NCBI GenBank assembly: GCA_945907245.1
Contig: CAMDTB010000010.1
Location: 1-64,000 of the forward strand
Length of the DNA stretch: 64,000 bases
Source of the DNA: Rhizobium sp. Q54
GTDB lineage: Bacteria > Pseudomonadota > Alphaproteobacteria > SMXS01
Direction: 5' to 3'
The first letter of the stretch is position 1. Each line of letters opens with the position of its first letter. Below the pieces are notes generated by a model, which had not been told where the DNA came from, made no database searches, and saw only the letters and a program-made list of their open reading frames with translations. A program made the translations under genes and the position numbers. This document shows, in pieces, positions 59,226 to 64,000 of this stretch.

Positions 59226-59297
59226 GGCTTTTAGCGGACGGCAAAGGCGGTTCCCGGGCGCGGTCCCGGGCGCGGCCTTCCTCGGTTCAACTGGGAG

Positions 59298-60434
59298 ATG
59301 CAGCCCGTGAGACGGTCAGGCGGCCGTGCGGCGCGCACAGCGAATCCGGAGCGCGGTCTGGCGCAGCGGCTTCCGTTCGCCATCTTCGTCGCGGTCTCAT
59401 TTGGCCTGCTCATTTTTTCCAAGATCTATCCGACGCTCAACGAGCAGGTGCAGGGCGTGCTGATCGATGTGGCCGCGCCCGTGGTCGATGTGCTGGGTGA
59501 GCCGGTCACCGCGATCCGCGGCTTCGGCACGGTCGTGGCGGACACGCTGAACGGCGCCGAGAAGGTCGAGGCACTGCGCGCCGAGAACGAGCGCCTGCAG
59601 CGGTGGCGCAACGTCGCCATGCGGCTCGACGGCGAGAATGCCCAGCTCCGTGCGCTGATGCGGGTCAGCGACGAGATGCAGATCCCGTCGATCTCGACCC
59701 GGGTGGTCAGCGATCCGGGCGGGCCGTTCGTGCGCGCCATCCTGCTCGACGCCGGGGCCGGCAAGGGCGTCGGCAAGTTCCAGCCGGTGATGGATCCGTC
59801 TGGCGTGGTCGGACGGATCGTCACGGTGGGGCGCCAGTCCTCGCGGGCGCTGCTGCTGACCGACCTGAACAGCCGGATCCCCGTGTTTATCCGCCGTACC
59901 GGCGACCGCGGCATCCTGGTGGGCGACAACAGCGACCGGCCCAAGCTGGCCTATCTGCCCATGCAATCCTCGGCCAGGATCGGCGACGAGGTGTTCACGT
60001 CCGGAGACGGCGGCATCTTTCCCTCGAAGCTGCCGGTCGGCATCGTCGACTTCGTCGACGGAGACACGGTGCGCGTGAAGCTGGCCGCCGACCTGTCGCG
60101 GCTCGATTTCGTCAATGTCATGGCCTATGTGCCGCTGGAGAAGCCGGAGCAGAGCCCGGTGGCGCAGCCGCTGGCGCTGCCTTCCGGACCGTCCGTGGCG
60201 GTCGAGACGGGGCCGGAGCGGCCGCCGGTAGCCTTCGCGCCGCCCGCCGATCCGGTGTTGCCCAGTCCGTCGCTAATTCCCGCGCTCAGGCCGCCCGCGC
60301 CCGCCGATCCAGCGGCGATGCCGGAAGCTTCGGCGACGCCGGAAAGCCCTCCTCCTGCTTCCGCCGAGGACGCCGCGCCAGCCGAGGCGGAAAGCCTCGA
60401 CGAGACACCCGCGCCGAGCGGAGGAGGCACTTGA
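59298..60434 (+). CDS. mreC: Rod shape-determining protein MreC
   Basis: EALRAENERLQRWRNVAMRLDGENAQLRALMRV; VSDPGGPFVRAILLDAGAGKGV; Pro/Ala-rich C-terminal tail. Confidence 0.95.
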   Translation: MQPVRRSGGRAARTANPERGLAQRLPFAIFVAVSFGLLIFSKIYPTLNEQVQGVLIDVAAPVVDVLGEPVTAIRGFGTVVADTLNGAEKVEALRAENERLQRWRNVAMRLDGENAQLRALMRVSDEMQIPSISTRVVSDPGGPFVRAILLDAGAGKGVGKFQPVMDPSGVVGRIVTVGRQSSRALLLTDLNSRIPVFIRRTGDRGILVGDNSDRPKLAYLPMQSSARIGDEVFTSGDGGIFPSKLPVGIVDFVDGDTVRVKLAADLSRLDFVNVMAYVPLEKPEQSPVAQPLALPSGPSVAVETGPERPPVAFAPPADPVLPSPSLIPALRPPAPADPAAMPEASATPESPPPASAEDAAPAEAESLDETPAPSGGGT

Positions 60435-60946
60435 TGGCGGCGACCTTGCACCGCGCGGCCGTGGCCATGCGCGCCGGCGTACCCTTCCTGCTCGGGCTGC
60501 TGCTGGCGGTGCTGTCCTTCGTGCCCTATGGCTCGCCGGAGTTCAGCGTCATCATGCCGTCGTTGACGCTGCCGCTGGTCTACTACTGGACGCTGTACCG
60601 CGCCGAAGCCATGCCGCTTGCCGCCGCCTTCGCCATCGGCCTGTGGCAGGACATCCTGGTGGGCGGCCCGCTGGGATTGATGGCGCTGCTGCTGGTAGTG
60701 ACGCGCGGCGTGATCGAGAGCCAGCGCCAGGTGCTGCTGACCCAGCCCTTCGCCGTCGGCTGGATGGGCTTCGCGCTGATTTCGGCGGCGCTGTCGGCGC
60801 TGGCCTGGTCGCTCGCCGGTCTCTGGTGGGACCATGCGTTCGCGGTGTGGCCGTTCATCGCCCACTGGGGCCTTGGCACGGCGGCCTATGTGCCGCTCGC
60901 GGTGGGTTTCCGCCAGATCGACAAGCTGCTGTACGAGAAGGCCTGA
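60434..60946 (+). CDS. mreD: Rod shape-determining protein MreD
   Basis: Polytopic; LVYYWTLYRAEAMPLAAAFAIGLWQDILVGGPLGLMALLLVVTRGVI; starts at the mreC stop (ATGA-type overlap). Confidence 0.9.
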   Translation: MAATLHRAAVAMRAGVPFLLGLLLAVLSFVPYGSPEFSVIMPSLTLPLVYYWTLYRAEAMPLAAAFAIGLWQDILVGGPLGLMALLLVVTRGVIESQRQVLLTQPFAVGWMGFALISAALSALAWSLAGLWWDHAFAVWPFIAHWGLGTAAYVPLAVGFRQIDKLLYEKA

Positions 60947-60947
60947 G

Positions 60948-62879
60948 ATGGACATCAAGGGCGAGCGCTACCGCAAGCTGAGCCGCCGGGCGATGATCCT
61001 GGGCGGGGTGCAGGCGCTGGGGCTGCTGACGCTGGTCGGCCGCATGGTCCACCTGCAGATCATCAATGCCGACCAGTACAAGCTGCTGGCCGAGGAGAAC
61101 CGCGTCAATCTGCGGCTGATCAGCCCGCTGCGCGGCCGCATCCTCGACCGGCACGGCAAGGAGATCGCCAACAACCAGCTCAACTACCGGGTGTCGGTGA
61201 TCCCGGAGCAGGCGCGCGACTTCAAGGCGACCCTGGCGCAGCTGTCCGGCATCATCCCGCTGCCGCCGCAGAAGCTGGAGGCAGTGCTGCGCCAGGCCGA
61301 GCGGTCGCGCCGGTTCCTGCCGGTGACCGTGTCGGACAATCTCACCTGGGAGGAGTTCGCCCGGGTCAACAGCATCGCCCCGGAGCTTCCCGGCGTGCAG
61401 CCGGACGCCGGCCGCAGCCGGTTCTACCCCTATCCGGCCGATTTCGCGCACCTGTCCGGCTATGTCGGCCAGATCACCGACGACGACCTGAAAAAGCTGC
61501 CGGACGATCCGCTCTACATGCTGCCCGAGTTCCGCATCGGTAAGCGCGGCCTGGAGCATTACCACGACAAGGCGCTGCGCGGCGTGCCGGGCCTGCGGCG
61601 GGTCGAGGTGAACGCGCTGGGCCGCGAGGTGCGCGAGTTGACCCGCGACGACGGCACGCCCGGCCAGGACCTGGTGACCAGCATCGATGCCGACCTGCAG
61701 CGCTTCACCATGCAGCGGCTGGCCGACCAGAGCGCCGCGGTCGTGGTGATGAACGTGCACTCCGGCGAGGTGGTCACCCTGGCGTCGGCGCCGGGTTTCG
61801 ATCCCAACGACTTCAATTTCGGCATCAGGACCGATGTCTGGAAGGCGCTGCTTGCCGACGAGCGCACGCCGCTGATGAACAAGACCGTGCAGGGCCAGTA
61901 TCCGCCGGGCTCCACGTTCAAGCCTATCGTCGCCATGGCGGCGCTGGAGGCGGGGCTGATCCATCCCGACGACACGGTGTTCTGCGGCGGCGGCATGCGG
62001 TTCGGCAGCCGGACGTTCCATTGCTGGAAGCGGGGCGGGCACGGCTCCGTGAACATGATCAGCGCGCAGGAGCAGTCCTGCGACGTCTATTTCTACGAGC
62101 TCGCCCGGCGCATGGACGTCGACACCATCGCGAACATGGCGAACCGTTTCGGCCTTGGCCATAGCCACGGCATCGAGATCGACCACGAGAAGGACGGCCT
62201 GGTGCCGACCAGGGCCTGGAAGAAAACCCGCAAGCGGGACCGCAAATGGCACGACGGCGAGACGCTCAGCGTGTCGATCGGCCAGGGCTACATGCTGGCG
62301 ACGCCGCTGCAGCTCGCGGTGATGACCTCGCGCATCGCCAATGGCGGCTACGCGGTGACGCCGACGCTGGTCAAGAGCAAGGCCAGACCGGGACGGGCTG
62401 CCGACAACTTCCCGTCTGTCGGCGTCACGCCGGAGGTGCTCAAGGTCGCGCATGACGGCATGATCGCGGTCATGGAAGGTGGACGCGGCACGGCCGGCAA
62501 AGCGCGCATCCGCGACTGGCCCCGGGGGCTTGCCGGCAAGACCGGCACCTCGCAGGTGCGCGCGATCACCGCCGCCCAACGCGCGGGCGGCGTGCCCAAG
62601 AACGAAAGCCGGCCATGGAAGGAGCGTGACCACGCGCTGTTCATCGCCTATGGACCCATCGACAACCCGGCCTATGCAATCGCGATCATCGTGGAGCATG
62701 GCGGCGGCGGCTCGGCCGTGGCGGCGCCCATCGCCCGCGACATCATGCGCGAGGCGTTCATCCGCGATCCGTGCGGGCTGACCGGAGGCCGGCCCATGAT
62801 GGTCGAGGCGGCGCTGCAGGAACTCGACCTGGACCGACACGATCACGACCACGACCACGAAGACCATGACCATGGCTGA
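60948..62879 (+). CDS. mrdA: Penicillin-binding protein 2
   Basis: LISPLRGRILDRHGKEIANNQLNYRVSV; YPPGSTFKPIVAMAALEAG; SxN/KTG motifs (KTGTSQ); His/Asp-rich C-terminus. Confidence 0.97.
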   Translation: MDIKGERYRKLSRRAMILGGVQALGLLTLVGRMVHLQIINADQYKLLAEENRVNLRLISPLRGRILDRHGKEIANNQLNYRVSVIPEQARDFKATLAQLSGIIPLPPQKLEAVLRQAERSRRFLPVTVSDNLTWEEFARVNSIAPELPGVQPDAGRSRFYPYPADFAHLSGYVGQITDDDLKKLPDDPLYMLPEFRIGKRGLEHYHDKALRGVPGLRRVEVNALGREVRELTRDDGTPGQDLVTSIDADLQRFTMQRLADQSAAVVVMNVHSGEVVTLASAPGFDPNDFNFGIRTDVWKALLADERTPLMNKTVQGQYPPGSTFKPIVAMAALEAGLIHPDDTVFCGGGMRFGSRTFHCWKRGGHGSVNMISAQEQSCDVYFYELARRMDVDTIANMANRFGLGHSHGIEIDHEKDGLVPTRAWKKTRKRDRKWHDGETLSVSIGQGYMLATPLQLAVMTSRIANGGYAVTPTLVKSKARPGRAADNFPSVGVTPEVLKVAHDGMIAVMEGGRGTAGKARIRDWPRGLAGKTGTSQVRAITAAQRAGGVPKNESRPWKERDHALFIAYGPIDNPAYAIAIIVEHGGGGSAVAAPIARDIMREAFIRDPCGLTGGRPMMVEAALQELDLDRHDHDHDHEDHDHG

Positions 62880-64000
62880 CGCCCGCGCCGCCCGCGACCG
62901 CTATCGGCTGCTGATGTCCAAGATCATGGATCTGCACGGCAGCATGATGATCGTGCTGCTGTGCATCGCCGGCATCGGCTTCGCCATGCTGTACTCGGCC
63001 TCCTCCGGCGATTTCACCAAGCTGGCGGGCCGTCAGATGGTTGTCTTCGCCATCGGCTTCACCTGCATGGTCATCATCGCGCTGGTGCACATCAGGTGGT
63101 GGTGGAAGCTGTCCTACGCCATCTATGGCCTTGGCTTGGTCATGCTGATCGCGGTCGAGATTCTCGGCGATATCGGCGGCGGCGCCCAGCGCTGGCTGGA
63201 CCTGGGTTTCGTGCGGCTGCAGCCGTCGGAGATCATGAAGATCGGCCTGGTGATGGCGCTGTCGCGCTACTATCACGGCCTCACCCTCGATGACGTGAAG
63301 AACCTGAAAAGCCTGATCAAGCCCGCGCTGCTCATCGGCCTGCCGGCGATCCTGGTGCTGCGCCAGCCGGACCTGGGCACCATGCTGCTGATCGCCGCGG
63401 GCGGCACGACGATCCTGTTCGTCGCCGGCGTGCCGCGCAAGGTGTTCATCGTCGGTGCTGTCGTCGGCGTCCTGGGCGCCATCGGTGGATTCTACCAGCT
63501 TCACGACTACCAGCGCGACCGCGTGTTCACCTTTCTCGATCCGGACAGCGATCCGCTCGGCACGGGCTATCATATCCAGCAGTCGAAGATCGCGCTGGGC
63601 TCGGGCGGCGTCAGCGGCAAGGGCTTCATGCAGGGAACCCAGTCGCACTTGAACTTCCTGCCCGAGAAGCATACCGATTTCATCTTCACCGCGCTGGCGG
63701 AGGAGTTCGGATTCGTCGGCGGCATTACGCTCGTAATCCTTTACGCGGTGCTGATCGGCTACGGCTTCCTGATCGCCCTGTCGGCACGCAACCATTTCGC
63801 GCGGCTGCTGGCGGTGGGAGTCACCACCACGTTCTTCCTCTATGTGTTCATCAACATCGCCATGGTCATGGGATTGATTCCGGTGGTGGGCGTGCCGCTG
63901 CCGCTGGTGTCGTTCGGCGGTTCGGCGATGATGACACTGCTGATCGGCATGGGCTTGCTGATGAACGTCTACGTCCACCGCAACGTGCTCCTGTCTCGCC
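62872..64000 (+). CDS. rodA: Rod shape-determining protein RodA (partial at window end)
   Basis: GGGAQRWLDLGFVRLQPSEIMKIGLV; LRQPDLGTMLLIA; GKGFMQGTQSHLNFLPEKHTDFIFTALAEEFGF; VVGVPLPLVSFGGSAM. Confidence 0.97.
   Translation, partial: MADARAARDRYRLLMSKIMDLHGSMMIVLLCIAGIGFAMLYSASSGDFTKLAGRQMVVFAIGFTCMVIIALVHIRWWWKLSYAIYGLGLVMLIAVEILGDIGGGAQRWLDLGFVRLQPSEIMKIGLVMALSRYYHGLTLDDVKNLKSLIKPALLIGLPAILVLRQPDLGTMLLIAAGGTTILFVAGVPRKVFIVGAVVGVLGAIGGFYQLHDYQRDRVFTFLDPDSDPLGTGYHIQQSKIALGSGGVSGKGFMQGTQSHLNFLPEKHTDFIFTALAEEFGFVGGITLVILYAVLIGYGFLIALSARNHFARLLAVGVTTTFFLYVFINIAMVMGLIPVVGVPLPLVSFGGSAMMTLLIGMGLLMNVYVHRNVLLSR

Noticed and set aside
60855-62873. 672-aa minus-strand ORF opposite mrdA
   Set aside because: Shadow ORF of PBP2; low-complexity His/Arg/Asp composition

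Overview
High-GC alphaproteobacterial-type chromosome segment (lineage inferred from gene content and order). It is densely coding, with about 65 supportable protein genes and two tRNA genes: tRNA-Phe(GAA) at 21536-21611 (-) and tRNA-Thr(GGT) at 46696-46770 (+). I see no CRISPR array, rRNA, integrase or transposase. Core blocks: dcd-murA-DUF2948 and hisG-hisD-UPF0262-LMW phosphatase-infA-maf-rng-yacG-tRNA-Phe (all minus strand); miaA-ilvB-ilvN-ilvC; and mreB-mreC-mreD-mrdA-rodA (rodA runs off the window end). Accessory content: a Rieske oxygenase/SDR cluster, a P450, an Xre/RES toxin-antitoxin pair, a VapBC pair, a DUF35/thiolase/molybdopterin oxidoreductase cluster, a clan GH-A-like secreted protein, and a citrate-synthase-like protein with an N-terminal DNA-binding domain. 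Best items for follow-up: (1) the HTH-citrate synthase fusion, with a 14-bp perfect palindrome over its own -10 box and an apparently leaderless start; (2) a VapBC cassette with an 11-bp perfect inverted-repeat operator and exact 12-bp direct repeats flanking the module; (3) a helical-repeat protein plus lipoprotein pair of unknown function; (4) a serB gene split by a TAGTG overlap; (5) a 44-codon C-terminal remnant of a beta-ketoacyl synthase missing from the ORF track; (6) a ~98-bp palindromic repeat element between UPF0262 and hisD; (7) an in-frame TAG near the start of a membrane protein gene; (8) a His/Asp-rich tail on PBP2 overlapping the rodA start; (9) tandem 4-Cys lipoprotein paralogues. 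No item is proven to be a new system; all calls come from reading the sequence, with no database searches.
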